DNA of 64,000 nucleotides from assembly GCA_947632215.1 (NCBI GenBank), contig CANROJ010000002.1, forward strand, positions 1-64,000, written 5' to 3'. The notes under the pieces were generated by a model. It was not told the DNA's origin. It ran no database searches and saw only the letters and a list, made by a program, of their open reading frames with translations. Every line of letters begins with the position of its first letter. Position 1 is the stretch's first letter. Source of the DNA: an uncultured Flavobacterium sp. Lineage in GTDB: Bacteria; Bacteroidota; Bacteroidia; Flavobacteriales; Flavobacteriaceae. Positions 27,197 through 37,874 of the stretch are shown here, piece by piece. Position numbers and translations under genes: made by a program.

Positions 27197-28972
27197 ATGT
27201 CTCAAAATATATTACATAGAATACAGAGTCCGGAAGATCTAAAAAAAATGTCTCTTGTAGAACTTGAGCTATTGGCAAAAGAGTTGAGGGAATTTATTAT
27301 TAATACCGTGGCTAGTAAAGAAGGTCATTTAGGTGCGAGTCTAGGAGTTGTAGAATTAACTATAGCTCTGCATTATGTTTTTAATACACCTTTTGATAAA
27401 GTGATTTGGGATGTTGGACACCAAGCCTATGGGCACAAGCTACTCACTGGTAGACGAGATGTTTTTGATACTAATAGACAAAAAGATGGCATTAGTGGTT
27501 TCCCTAAGATTGATGAGAGTATTTATGATAGTTTTGGTGTAGGACATTCTTCGACTTCTATTTCTGCAGCTTTAGGCATGGCAATTGCCTCTAAATTGAA
27601 AGCAGACTCTAAACGACAACATATCGCCGTTATAGGGGATGCCTCTATCGCCTCTGGCATGGCTTTTGAAGGTTTGAATCACGCCGGAGTAACCGATGCT
27701 AATATTTTGGTAATTCTCAATGATAATGCTATTGGTATTGACCCAAGTGTAGGTGCGTTAAAAGAGTATTTGACTAAGGTGAAGTTGGGACAAAACCCAA
27801 GGGTTAATAATATGATCAAGAGTCTTAACTTCGATTATAGCGGACCTATAGATGGACATAATCTGCCTGAAGTAGTAAAGGAGTTGGAAAGATTAATGAA
27901 AAAGCAAGGGCCACGTTTTTTGCATTTAATTACAACCAAAGGTAAGGGCTTAAAACAAGCCGAAGAGAATCAGGTAAAATATCATGCTCCTGGTAGATTT
28001 GATAGTAAAACCGGAGAACTGCTAAGTACCCAAGAAAAAGAGTTTCCTTCTAAATACCAAGATGTTTTTGGTCATACTTTAGTAGAGTTGGCTAAAGAAA
28101 ATTCTAATATTGTTGGGATTACAGCAGCTATGCCTACTGGAAGTTCTATGAAATTTTTGATGGATGTTTTACCTGATAGAGGTATTGATGTAGGTATTGC
28201 TGAACAGCACGCAGTTACTTTAGCAGCAGGAATGGCTACTCAGGGTATTATTCCATATGTAGCAATTTACTCAACCTTTTTGCAAAGAGCATATGATCAA
28301 GTAATACACGATGTAGCTTTGCAAAAATTACCAGTTGTCTTTTGTTTAGATCGATCTGGGTTAGTAGGAGAAGATGGTCCCACACATCATGGGGCTTTTG
28401 ATATTGCCTATTTAAATGCAATTCCCAATATGACTTTAGCCGCACCTTTAAATGAGCTGGAGCTTAGGAATTTATTGTTTTATGCTCAAAAAGACAATAA
28501 AGGGTCATTAGCTATTAGATATCCAAGAGGAAAAGGTGTAATAGAATATGATTGGAGACTACCCTTTGAAGATATTGTAGTAGGACAAGTAAAACAACTT
28601 GCTAAAGGAAGTAGCTTTGCTGTATTGAGTACGGGAACAATTGGCAATAATGTGATAGAAGCTTTCCAAGAGAAAAATAATGATTTGTGGTCACATTATC
28701 ATTTTATGTTTGTAAAGCCTTTAAATGTAGAAAAATTACATTTAATTTGTCAAACCTATCAAAGAATTGTAACAATTGAAGATGGATGTGTCATTGGAGG
28801 ATTCGGAAGTAGTGTTGCTAGCTTTGTAGCTCAACATTACCCTGAGGTAAAACTCACCATCTTAGGAATAGAAGATAAGTTTATTGAACATGCTAGCGTT
28901 GGTGAGCAACAAAAACATTGTGCGATAGATAAACAAAGTATTATGTCATTAATTAATTCAGAAAAGATTTGA
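27197..28972 (+). CDS. dxs: 1-deoxy-D-xylulose-5-phosphate synthase
   Basis: KEGHLGASLGVVELTIALHYVF, GDASIASGMAFEGLNHAG, GIAEQHAVTLAAGMA, DRSGLVGEDGPTHHG. Confidence 0.97.
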   Translation: MSQNILHRIQSPEDLKKMSLVELELLAKELREFIINTVASKEGHLGASLGVVELTIALHYVFNTPFDKVIWDVGHQAYGHKLLTGRRDVFDTNRQKDGISGFPKIDESIYDSFGVGHSSTSISAALGMAIASKLKADSKRQHIAVIGDASIASGMAFEGLNHAGVTDANILVILNDNAIGIDPSVGALKEYLTKVKLGQNPRVNNMIKSLNFDYSGPIDGHNLPEVVKELERLMKKQGPRFLHLITTKGKGLKQAEENQVKYHAPGRFDSKTGELLSTQEKEFPSKYQDVFGHTLVELAKENSNIVGITAAMPTGSSMKFLMDVLPDRGIDVGIAEQHAVTLAAGMATQGIIPYVAIYSTFLQRAYDQVIHDVALQKLPVVFCLDRSGLVGEDGPTHHGAFDIAYLNAIPNMTLAAPLNELELRNLLFYAQKDNKGSLAIRYPRGKGVIEYDWRLPFEDIVVGQVKQLAKGSSFAVLSTGTIGNNVIEAFQEKNNDLWSHYHFMFVKPLNVEKLHLICQTYQRIVTIEDGCVIGGFGSSVASFVAQHYPEVKLTILGIEDKFIEHASVGEQQKHCAIDKQSIMSLINSEKI

Positions 28973-30186
28973 AAAAGTTTACCCATTTTCTACTAACTAT
29001 TTTGTTTTCCCATATAGGCTTTAGTAGCTATGCTCAAAATAACAATACTTTAATTGTTGGACATAGCTCAGATATCTCAAAGGATTCTTTAGCTCAAAGA
29101 CCCGATAGTACATTACAAGAACTACAATCTAGTAATCCATTTAATCCTTTAATGCAATATGATCCACCAAAAGATTATAGTCCTTCGTTGGGAAATGTTC
29201 CTAGTGGTTCGGAGTCACATTATTTTAGACCAGAGATTTTTGTAAAGCAAGCAAAGCCAAAGTTTTCAAGTATTGATATTCAGTATGATCCTAGTAAAAA
29301 CCTCGATGTACTACCAATCAATAACGATATTCTAGGTTATTGGGAAGGAATGAACTTAATAGGATTAGACTTTAATCAAATAGCGTTTGTCAATTGGAGC
29401 TCTGGAGGGGATAATTCAATTTCAGGTCTTTTAAAAGCAGATTTAAGTAGGAAGTATATAAAGGGCCGTTTAGTATGGGATAATCGCTTAAATGTTCGAT
29501 ATGGGGTCAATAAGCAGAGTGATCGTGAGTTGCGCAAGAGTGAAGATGTTTTTGAGTTCAACTCAGCTTTTGGATTTAAGACCAGTGTTGTCTCTGATTG
29601 GTATTATGTAGCTAAATTAAATTTTAAAACTCAATTAGCCGATGGATTTAACTATCCCAATACAGATGAGCCAGTTTCTAGGTGGTTTGCGCCAGCGTAT
29701 TTATTTGTGGGTATTGGGGCCGAGTATGTTGCTCCAAAGAGCGGTATGAAATTTTATATCTCACCTATTACTTATAAATCTACATTTGTCAATGATCAAC
29801 GCTTAGCAGATCAAGGGTCTTTTGGTGTAGAAAAAGCCGAGTTAGATCCCTTTGGGAATATCATTAAGCATGGGCAAAGGTATCGTGCAGAACTGGGCTT
29901 TTTATTAAGTACAGAATGGAGAAAAGAAATTACAACAAATATAATGTTCGAAAATAAATTAAGTCTTTATAGTGATTACATCAATCGTTTTGGAAATATA
30001 GATGTTGCTTGGGAGTTAAAATTAGATCTAAAAGTTAATAATTACGTTCGTGCCAATATTGGTGCCAATTTAGTCTACGATGATAGTATTAAAACTAATG
30101 TTGATGTCGATGGAGAACAGGTAATGAAAGGTCCTAGAGTGCAATTCAAACAGGTTCTAGGCGTTGGTTTAGTGTATACTTTTTAA
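28969..30186 (+). CDS. DUF3078-like secreted/outer-membrane protein
   Basis: Signal peptide; WEGMNLIGLDFNQIAFVNWSSGGDNSISGLLK; TTG start overlaps the dxs TGA stop. Confidence 0.8.
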   Translation: MKKFTHFLLTILFSHIGFSSYAQNNNTLIVGHSSDISKDSLAQRPDSTLQELQSSNPFNPLMQYDPPKDYSPSLGNVPSGSESHYFRPEIFVKQAKPKFSSIDIQYDPSKNLDVLPINNDILGYWEGMNLIGLDFNQIAFVNWSSGGDNSISGLLKADLSRKYIKGRLVWDNRLNVRYGVNKQSDRELRKSEDVFEFNSAFGFKTSVVSDWYYVAKLNFKTQLADGFNYPNTDEPVSRWFAPAYLFVGIGAEYVAPKSGMKFYISPITYKSTFVNDQRLADQGSFGVEKAELDPFGNIIKHGQRYRAELGFLLSTEWRKEITTNIMFENKLSLYSDYINRFGNIDVAWELKLDLKVNNYVRANIGANLVYDDSIKTNVDVDGEQVMKGPRVQFKQVLGVGLVYTF

Positions 30187-30197
30187 AATAAAACAGC

Positions 30198-30908
30198 ATG
30201 AGCTATAAAGCAAAAGTTCTTTTTATTATCACTTTTATTAGTTTTCTTTCTGTAAAAGCACAACAGAGGACTTCTAATACGCTTGCTTTGGAGCAAGAAA
30301 CAAACGATAGCATAAAGCTGGATTCTAAATACAGAGAAGATCAATTTTATTTTGCTATTAGCCATTCTCTGATGCAAAACACCCCTGTAGATTTTTCACC
30401 ATATGCATTTTCCTTAGGTATGAATATAGGATTTCTTAGGGATATGCCCATTAACAAGGCTAGAACTTTTTCTATCGCACCAGGAATAGGTTTTTCCTAT
30501 AATAATTTGCGAAGTAATCTTGGGTTGAATCCTGATAGAGAACATGTAATTTTAGAGCAGTATAATAAGAATTCTCTTTCTTTACATTATTTGGATTTTC
30601 CCATTGAGTTTAGATGGCGTAATTCTACAGCTCAAAGTCATAAATTTTGGCGTGTTTACCTTGGATTTAAAGCCAGTTACTTATTAAGTAACCGCAGTAA
30701 AACAGTTACAGATCAATACTCAGTTATTTTAAGAAATGATCCTAATATTACAAAATGGCAGTATGGTCTTTATGGTGCATTAGGTTTTAATACTTGGAAC
30801 TTCTATGTGTATTATGGACTTAACCAGGTATATAAAAAAGATATACTAGTGCAGGATTCTCACAAGATGCGTGTATTAAATCTAGGGTTAATGTTTTATA
30901 TTTTATAG
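30198..30908 (+). CDS. porT: PorT/SprT-like type IX secretion outer-membrane protein
   Basis: KYREDQFYFAISHSLMQNTPVDFSPYAFSLGMNIGFLRDMPINKARTFSIAPGIGFSYNN; neighbourhood with rpoN/asnS. Confidence 0.65.
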   Translation: MSYKAKVLFIITFISFLSVKAQQRTSNTLALEQETNDSIKLDSKYREDQFYFAISHSLMQNTPVDFSPYAFSLGMNIGFLRDMPINKARTFSIAPGIGFSYNNLRSNLGLNPDREHVILEQYNKNSLSLHYLDFPIEFRWRNSTAQSHKFWRVYLGFKASYLLSNRSKTVTDQYSVILRNDPNITKWQYGLYGALGFNTWNFYVYYGLNQVYKKDILVQDSHKMRVLNLGLMFYIL

Positions 30909-31487
30909 CAAAAAGCTTGCAATAGAAATTACATAAGCTACAATAATTTGGTAAGTACTATTGCGTCTTAACACCAAGGCATGGCATGCCAGTAGAGCTG
31001 TTAATAATAAGCTTAGAATGAGTGTTAAAAGCAAGGGTTTGTAAAGAACTAGACTCAAGTAAATTAGATATAGGCTTAGATTAAATCCCATGGCTACATT
31101 TAAAGGTGTTTTTTGTCCTTTTAATAAGAAGATTAACCATAGAATATAAAGGATGATTAAATTCTTAAAGTATAGCAGTAAGGCCGAATTATAGGTGGGT
31201 TGGAATATATATTTGTAAGCCCATAATAATAAAGCTATAGAAAATAAGCCATATAAAATTTTTTTGAAATTAGTATTGAACTTCCTTTTCTTATAGCGAA
31301 TATTGTTAATTAGACCTATAAATAAACTTGGTAAAATCATCGTTGTTATAATGATTTGGCCCAAGTAGATAAGTAATTCAAAATCTTCAAAAAATAGTCT
31401 TGTGCAAAATAGGTAAATCAACCCCGCAAACATAGGCAGGGTGAAGGGATGAAATATCACATTGACAAAACCTAAGACTTTTTGCAT
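30903..31487 (-). CDS. integral membrane protein
   Basis: Repeated hydrophobic segments; between porT-like and rpoN genes. Confidence 0.75.
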   Translation of the reverse strand: MQKVLGFVNVIFHPFTLPMFAGLIYLFCTRLFFEDFELLIYLGQIIITTMILPSLFIGLINNIRYKKRKFNTNFKKILYGLFSIALLLWAYKYIFQPTYNSALLLYFKNLIILYILWLIFLLKGQKTPLNVAMGFNLSLYLIYLSLVLYKPLLLTLILSLLLTALLACHALVLRRNSTYQIIVAYVISIASFLL

Positions 31488-31501
31488 GCTATAAATGTTC
31501 T

Positions 31502-32959
31502 TTAGATACGTTTTCGCATTCTAGCTACTGGAATATCTAGTTGTTCTCTATACTTAGCTATAGTTCTTCTGGCAATAGGGTAGCCTTTTTCCTTTAATAG
31601 TTCAGAGAGTTTATCGTCAGGATAAGGCTTGCTTTTATCCTCTTCTGAAATAATTTGTTCTAATATATTTTTAATCTCAATTGTTGAAACCTCCTGTCCT
31701 TGATCATTAATCATTGCCTCAGAAAAGAAGTTTTTGATTAGCTTGGTACCATAAGGGGTTTGAACATACTTGCTATTTGCAACTCTAGATATAGTAGAGA
31801 TGTCTAATGAAATCAAATCAGCGATATCTTTTAAAATCATTGGTTTTAATTTAGTTTCATCTCCAGTTAAGAAATAATCTTTTTGATATTCCATAATAGC
31901 ATGCATGGTATAATACAAAGTGTCTTGACGTTGCTTTATAGCATCGATAAACCACTTTGCTCCATCTAATTTTTGTTTGATGAATTGTACAGCATTTTTC
32001 TGATCATTAGAAGTCAAATTACTTTCTTTATAAGATTGTAACATCTCTTGATATTCTTTTGAAACATGTAATTCTGGGGCATTTCTTCCATTAAGACTAA
32101 GATCTAGCTCATTGTCTATGATTTTAATGGTAAAGTCTGGAACAATATGCTCTACTATTCTAGTGTTCTCGCTGTAAGCACTTCCTGGTTTTGGATTTAA
32201 CTTCTCAATTTCGTCTATACTATTACGCAATTGATCTTTTGTTATATTATACTTTTGTAAAAGTTTATCATAGTGCTTTTTAGTAAATGCATCGAAAGAG
32301 TTCTCTAGTATCTCTGTGGCTAATATAACAGCTTCGGTAGGTGTTTTGTTAGCCAATTGTAAAAGCAGACATTCCTGTAAATTTTTAGCTCCAACTCCAA
32401 ATGGTTCTAATTGGTGAATTACTGTTAAAATACGAGAAATTGTCTTTTCATCCGTATAAATACCCTGGGTAAATGCAAGATCGTCCACAATGTCTTGTGT
32501 ATCGCGTCTTAAATACCCCATATCATCTATACTGCCTACTAAAAATTGTGCAATTGCTCTATCTTGATCACTTAAAATAAAAGTGTTTAGCTGATTAGAT
32601 AAGTCTTGATGAAAACTGTCGAAAGCAATTATTGGCGCTTGATAATCTTCATCATCTTTACTGTAGTTATTCGCTTGTAATTTGTAATCAGGGGTTTCGT
32701 CATCGCTTAAGTACTCATCAATATTAATATCGTCAGCTTCTATGTGCTCGTTGTCATATTGATCGTAATCTTCTAAAAATTCCTCCTCGTTGTTGTTTTG
32801 ATCTGTTTCTTTACCAGTTTCCAAAGCGGGATTCTCTATCATCTCTTCTTTGAGTCTTTGTTCAAAAGCCAAAGTGGGCAATTGAATAAGCTTCATCAAT
32901 TGAATTTGTTGAGGTGATAGCTTTTGAGATAATTTAAGTTGGAGACTTTGTTTTAACAT
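31502..32959 (-). CDS. rpoN: RNA polymerase sigma-54 factor
   Basis: N-terminal LKLSQKLSPQQIQLMKLIQLPTLAFEQRLKEEM; RpoN-box-like RRTIAKYREQLDIP. Confidence 0.97.
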   Translation of the reverse strand: MLKQSLQLKLSQKLSPQQIQLMKLIQLPTLAFEQRLKEEMIENPALETGKETDQNNNEEEFLEDYDQYDNEHIEADDINIDEYLSDDETPDYKLQANNYSKDDEDYQAPIIAFDSFHQDLSNQLNTFILSDQDRAIAQFLVGSIDDMGYLRRDTQDIVDDLAFTQGIYTDEKTISRILTVIHQLEPFGVGAKNLQECLLLQLANKTPTEAVILATEILENSFDAFTKKHYDKLLQKYNITKDQLRNSIDEIEKLNPKPGSAYSENTRIVEHIVPDFTIKIIDNELDLSLNGRNAPELHVSKEYQEMLQSYKESNLTSNDQKNAVQFIKQKLDGAKWFIDAIKQRQDTLYYTMHAIMEYQKDYFLTGDETKLKPMILKDIADLISLDISTISRVANSKYVQTPYGTKLIKNFFSEAMINDQGQEVSTIEIKNILEQIISEEDKSKPYPDDKLSELLKEKGYPIARRTIAKYREQLDIPVARMRKRI

Positions 32960-33066
32960 GAGATAAATTTTGGCAAAAAAAAAAATGTTTACTTTAATAC
33001 ATTTCTCTTTTCAAAATTAAGAAAAAAATGTGATAAAGTAAACATTTAATATGACTTGTGTTTTGT

Positions 33067-34500
33067 TTAGAATTCCGCGTTATTTGGGGTTCTAGGGTAA
33101 GGAATAACATCTCTAATATTAGACATTCCTGTTACGAATAAAACTAGTCTTTCAAAGCCTAGACCAAATCCACTATGAGGGGCTGTTCCAAATTTACGAG
33201 TGTCTAAATACCAGCTAAGTTCCTTTTCATCAATACCCATTTTTTGTATTTTGTCTAAGAGAACATCATATCTTTCTTCTCTCTCTGAACCACCTACTAT
33301 TTCACCGATACCAGGGAATAAGACATCCATTGCTCTTACAGTTTTTCCATCCTCGTTCAATCTCATATAGAATGCTTTGATGTCTGCAGGATAATCAAAA
33401 AGTATTACTGGACATTTAAAGTGTTTCTCAACTAAGAATCTTTCGTGCTCACTTTGTAGGTCAACTCCCCATTCATTAATAGGATATTTGAACTTCTTAT
33501 TTTTATTAGGTTTTGAGTTCTTTAAAATTTCAATAGCTTCTGTATAGCTTACGCGTTTAAAGTTATTCTCTACTACAAACTTTAATTTTTCTAGTAAAGA
33601 CATTTCACTACGTTCAGCTTGTGGCTTACTTTTTTCCTCTTCTTTTAATCGTTGCTCTAAGAAAAGTAGGTCGTCTTGACATTTGTCTAAAGTGTAGCTA
33701 ATTACATTTTTAATGAAATCTTCAGCTAAATCCATATCCTCGTCTAGTTTAATGAATGCAACCTCTGGTTCAATCATCCAAAATTCTGCAAGGTGACGGG
33801 AAGTATTAGAATTTTCAGCACGGAATGTAGGGCCGAAAGTGTAGACTGAACCTAGGGCCATCGCATAAGTTTCAGCTTCTAATTGTCCAGAAACAGTTAA
33901 GTTAGTGGTTTTTCCAAAGAAATCTTGAGAATAATCTATATTTCCTTGTTCATCTTTAGGAAGGTTGTTTAAATCTAAGTTAGTTACACGAAACATTTCT
34001 CCTGCTCCTTCTGCATCAGAACCTGTAATAATAGGTGCATTAAAATAAAAGAATCCGTTTTCTTGGAAATATTTATGTACTGCAAATGATAAAGTACTGC
34101 GAACACGCATAATAGCACCGAACATATTTGTTCTAATTCTTAAGTGAGCATTTTCACGTAGAAATTCCAAAGAATGCTTTTTAGGTTGGATAGGATACTC
34201 CTCAGGATTAGCTTCTCCGTATACTTTTAGCTTACTTACTTGGATTTCAATATTCTGTCCTGCACCTTGGCTTTCTACCAATGTACCAGTAATTGATAAT
34301 GCTGCTCCTGTATGAATTTTTTTCAATAAATCAGCTGGAAACTTATCTAAATCAAGTACACATTGTATGTTTTTAATTGTAGATCCATCATTCAAGGCAA
34401 TAAATTGATTATTTCTAAAGGTTTTTACCCATCCTTTAGCTTTGACTTCATGCAATAGGTTCTTACCTGTTAGAAGATCGATAATTTTCGTGTGTTTCAT
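33067..34500 (-). CDS. asnS: asparaginyl-tRNA synthetase
   Basis: [61 protein letters not shown]. Confidence 0.97.
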   Translation of the reverse strand: MKHTKIIDLLTGKNLLHEVKAKGWVKTFRNNQFIALNDGSTIKNIQCVLDLDKFPADLLKKIHTGAALSITGTLVESQGAGQNIEIQVSKLKVYGEANPEEYPIQPKKHSLEFLRENAHLRIRTNMFGAIMRVRSTLSFAVHKYFQENGFFYFNAPIITGSDAEGAGEMFRVTNLDLNNLPKDEQGNIDYSQDFFGKTTNLTVSGQLEAETYAMALGSVYTFGPTFRAENSNTSRHLAEFWMIEPEVAFIKLDEDMDLAEDFIKNVISYTLDKCQDDLLFLEQRLKEEEKSKPQAERSEMSLLEKLKFVVENNFKRVSYTEAIEILKNSKPNKNKKFKYPINEWGVDLQSEHERFLVEKHFKCPVILFDYPADIKAFYMRLNEDGKTVRAMDVLFPGIGEIVGGSEREERYDVLLDKIQKMGIDEKELSWYLDTRKFGTAPHSGFGLGFERLVLFVTGMSNIRDVIPYPRTPNNAEF

Positions 34501-34777
34501 TGTGAATTATATTTTAGTCTGCGTATCTATATCCATTTAAGGGAAAATACACGCAAATTTAATAAAAATCTCTTGATATAAGAAAAGTATTGTATCCTAT
34601 AGGGAAAGTTATTGTGCTAATTCTGCTGCTTAAAGCCAAGAGTAGTTAACAATTTTGGTTTTAACACATTATTTAATACCAATTATATTACAACTATAGT
34701 GGTTGTTGGTATTGATCATTATGGATATAATGCAAATTTGTTGATATAGTGCGCGAAGTAAAGTAGAGTAGAAATAA

Positions 34778-34810
34778 AAAAAATCCGCTTTTTTGAAAAA
34801 GCGGATTTTT
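34778..34810 (-). terminator. terminator downstream of pyrH-frr
   Basis: AAATCCGCTTTTT-TG-AAAAAGCGGATTT flanked by A/T runs. Confidence 0.8.
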
Positions 34811-34812
34811 TA

Positions 34813-35376
34813 TTAGATTGTCATTATTTCTGCTTCTTTAGCAGCGAAGACATCTTCTATTTTTTTTACGTAAACGTCTGTAAGTTTTTGGATTCTTTCT
34901 TCTGCTACTTTACAAATATCTTCAGAAGTACCATTTTTCTCTTCTTTTTTAATATCGTTATTAGCGTCTTTACGTGCATTACGAATAACTATTTTAGCAT
35001 CTTCTGCCTCCATTTTTGCTTGTTTAGAAAGTTCTTTACGTCTTTCCTCTGTTAATGCAGGGATATTAATAATAATATTGTCTCCATTATTCATTGGGTT
35101 TAGTCCCAAATTAGCAATCATGATTGCTTTTTCTATTGGTTGCAACATTGTTTTTTCCCATGGAGTCACACTAAGAGTTCTCGCATCAGCAGCATTAACA
35201 TTGGCTACTTGTGAAAGAGGTGTTTGAGAACCGTAATAATCTACAAAAACAGATCCTAACATTTGAGGAGATGCTTTTCCTGCACGAATATTTAAAAGGG
35301 TTTTCTCTAAATGTGCAATTCCATTGTCCATTGATTCTTTTGCACTGTCAATAATAAGCTCTAATTCTTCTGTCAT
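34813..35376 (-). CDS. frr: ribosome recycling factor
   Basis: HLEKTLLNIRAGKASPQMLGSVFVDYYGSQTPLSQVANV. Confidence 0.97.
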   Translation of the reverse strand: MTEELELIIDSAKESMDNGIAHLEKTLLNIRAGKASPQMLGSVFVDYYGSQTPLSQVANVNAADARTLSVTPWEKTMLQPIEKAIMIANLGLNPMNNGDNIIINIPALTEERRKELSKQAKMEAEDAKIVIRNARKDANNDIKKEEKNGTSEDICKVAEERIQKLTDVYVKKIEDVFAAKEAEIMTI

Positions 35377-35383
35377 AGTGTTA

Positions 35384-36103
35384 TTAATTAATGTTTACAG
35401 CTACAGTTGTACCTACGTTATCTTGTCCTTGGCAAACCTTAAGTAAATTATCTTCTTTATTCATGTCAAATACAACTATAGGTAGATCATTTTCTCTACT
35501 CAAAGTAAATGCAGTTGTATCCATTACGTTTAATCCTTTAGTTAATACATCAGCAAAAGTGATTTTTTCAAATTTAATTGCTGTAGGATCTTTTTCCGGG
35601 TCAGCAGAGTAAACCCCATCTACCCTGGTACCTTTTAAAATTACGTCAGCATTAATCTCTACTCCTCTTAAAACAGCAGCAGTATCTGTTGTGAAATAAG
35701 GATTTCCTGTTCCTGCACCAAAAATAACAATTCGACCTTTTTCTAAGTGACGAACAGCTCTTCTTTTGATGTATGGTTCAGCAACAGCTTCAATTTTTAA
35801 AGCAGTTTGTAATCTTGTTTGCATGCCAGTTGCTTCTAAAGCACCTTGCAATGCCATACCATTAATTACAGTTGCAAGCATTCCCATATAATCACCTTGT
35901 ACGCGATCCATTCCAACATTTGCTCCTGCTACACCTCTGAAAATATTTCCTCCTCCTATTACAATTGCAATTTCAACACCTAAATCGTGAATTTTCTTAA
36001 CGTTTTGAGCATAATCAGCCAATTTTTTTGGATCTATACCGTATTGTTGATCACCCATTAGGGCTTCTCCACTGAGTTTTAGTAGAATTCTTTTGTATTT
36101 CAT
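35384..36103 (-). CDS. pyrH: UMP kinase
   Basis: [42 protein letters not shown]. Confidence 0.97.
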   Translation of the reverse strand: MKYKRILLKLSGEALMGDQQYGIDPKKLADYAQNVKKIHDLGVEIAIVIGGGNIFRGVAGANVGMDRVQGDYMGMLATVINGMALQGALEATGMQTRLQTALKIEAVAEPYIKRRAVRHLEKGRIVIFGAGTGNPYFTTDTAAVLRGVEINADVILKGTRVDGVYSADPEKDPTAIKFEKITFADVLTKGLNVMDTTAFTLSRENDLPIVVFDMNKEDNLLKVCQGQDNVGTTVAVNIN

Positions 36104-36640
36104 AGAGATTATATTTTAAAAGTTTCGCAAATATAGAGATAATAAAGTACTATTAAATAGCTTTTATAAAATTATCTCGATTTGTAGCATAACTCTTTTT
36201 AGTCTTATTATGTGCTAATGGTTAGTATAAAGATATTTCAATTTTATAAATATTGATTTTTTCTCAGACCTGTAGCCTCTGATTTTCACCATATCGATTA
36301 TCTAGTTTTTATTGATCTGTGCTTAGTTTAGTTGTCAATAGTTCATTTGGTTTTGTCTTATGCCCTGGATAAGTTATGGTTCAGTGGTAGCCATTTATTA
36401 TACAGGGTAAGTATTTAAATGACTATCTAGCTCCTAAGGCTTTAATCATTTGCACCTCCATGGAGTTTATCGTGGGTACTATTAAGTGTTGCAGGCTAGC
36501 TACTGTGATTGATTGGGAAGTTAAGCCATAGTTTTATTTGTTCAATGGTGTACTACTTTTTTATATCTATTCTTTAAAAGTTCTAGAGTAAATAGCTGGT
36601 TTATACTATTTTTAAAGAGGATTAAATTAATTAAATAGAT

Positions 36641-36648
36641 TACCTTTG
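36641..36648 (+). promoter_or_regulatory. putative -7 box (TACCTTTG)
   Basis: TAnnTTTG 30 nt upstream of ATG 36678. Confidence 0.5.
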
Positions 36649-36677
36649 AGTATAAATTAACTGTAAAACAAATTGAA

Positions 36678-37286
36678 ATGAAGATTATTACTCCTAGTAT
36701 AATAGGGAAAAGCTTGAGCTATCCAGCTTATAGAGAGTTTATTACAAATGCTTTAGAAAATGCCCCATTTGTTTTAGATTTAGATCAGAGTTACTTAGAA
36801 TATGCTATATTAAATGAGGCTCGAGTTAAACGCTTAGATAAAACACTTTCGGTAAGTACGCAAAATCAGGAAGTACTACAGGGTTTACAAGGAGATTTTA
36901 TTTGGTTAGTTATTAGTGAGAGTTGGTGTGGTGATGCTGCTCAAATTCTTCCTATGTTATATAAATTGAGTTTATGTAATGACAATATTGATCTTCAAGT
37001 AGTTTTTAGAGATCAAAATTTAGAACTTATGGATGCTTTTTTAACTAACGGGGCTAGGTCTATACCTAAGCTAATAGTTGTAAATAAACAGACTTTAGAG
37101 GTAGAGGGAGTTTGGGGGCCAAGGCCAAAATTAGCTCAAGATATTGTAGAGTCTTATAAGTTAAAGCATGGAGCTTTTGATAAAGAAGGCTCTACAGAAC
37201 TACAGTTGTGGTACACAAAAGATAAAGGTAAAGCGGTGGAGCAAGAAATTGTAGACTTAATGCTTTGCATTTCTAAGAAAGAATAA
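36678..37286 (+). CDS. thioredoxin-fold family protein with single-Cys WCGDAAQ motif
   Basis: WLVISESWCGDAAQILPMLYKLS...DAFLTNGARSIPKLIVV. Confidence 0.85.
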   Translation: MKIITPSIIGKSLSYPAYREFITNALENAPFVLDLDQSYLEYAILNEARVKRLDKTLSVSTQNQEVLQGLQGDFIWLVISESWCGDAAQILPMLYKLSLCNDNIDLQVVFRDQNLELMDAFLTNGARSIPKLIVVNKQTLEVEGVWGPRPKLAQDIVESYKLKHGAFDKEGSTELQLWYTKDKGKAVEQEIVDLMLCISKKE

Positions 37287-37401
37287 TTTTTAAGGGCCGT
37301 AGGAATTTTCTTTACTCACAAATTTAGTGAATTGACGTAATTTGTTAGTTATTAATTTATTGTTTATTTAATTTTGTGTAATAATATACAAATGTAACTA
37401 A

Positions 37402-37794
37402 TTGATATCACTTTGTAGTATAGGATCCTTTAAGAGTAATGCTGGTATTGCTATTGTTATTCTTTTTTGTTTTTTTTCTGGCTGTTCCAAAGCTGGCCAG
37501 GAATCTTGTGAACCAGAAAATGTCTCTAGTTTTGTCTACTATTGTGTACAGATGCCTCAAAAATCATTTGTGCATCAGAGCAAGATAAATATACCGGTAA
37601 TGGCTAGGGATAGGCAAGGAGAGACTTATGCGGGTAGTATAGTGTTTGAAGGGGATTTTGGAGCTGGTTATTTAAATACCAGTCTTAACAATGACTCTTT
37701 ATTTATACAAGTTCGACGTTCCTTAGATATTGGATTTATTGGTACTGATTTAAATGGAAAAAAATATCAAATTTTTACACAGATATCTAATTGA
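37402..37794 (+). CDS. hypothetical lipoprotein (start uncertain; TTG)
   Basis: Hydrophobic segment followed by FFSGCSKAGQESC lipobox. Confidence 0.55.
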   Translation: MISLCSIGSFKSNAGIAIVILFCFFSGCSKAGQESCEPENVSSFVYYCVQMPQKSFVHQSKINIPVMARDRQGETYAGSIVFEGDFGAGYLNTSLNNDSLFIQVRRSLDIGFIGTDLNGKKYQIFTQISN

Positions 37795-37803
37795 AAATAA
37801 TAA

Positions 37804-37851
37804 AAAAGAAATAAGCCTGAATGAAAATTTTCATTCAGGCTTATTTCTTTT
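37804..37851. terminator. bidirectional terminator, 48-bp perfect palindrome
   Basis: AAAAGAAATAAGCCTGAATGAAAA / TTTTCATTCAGGCTTATTTCTTTT between convergent genes. Confidence 0.85.
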
Positions 37852-37874
37852 ATTAGTGTTTTGAAAATCAAATT

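Noticed and set aside
30183-30377. 64-aa minus ORF opposite the porT-like gene
   Set aside because: Antisense to a signal peptide/beta-barrel coding frame; no independent evidence.
34675-34713. Imperfect inverted repeat AATACCA...ACAAC/GTTGT-TGGTATT upstream of asnS
   Set aside because: Short and interrupted; could be chance in AT-rich DNA, with no neighbouring evidence for function.
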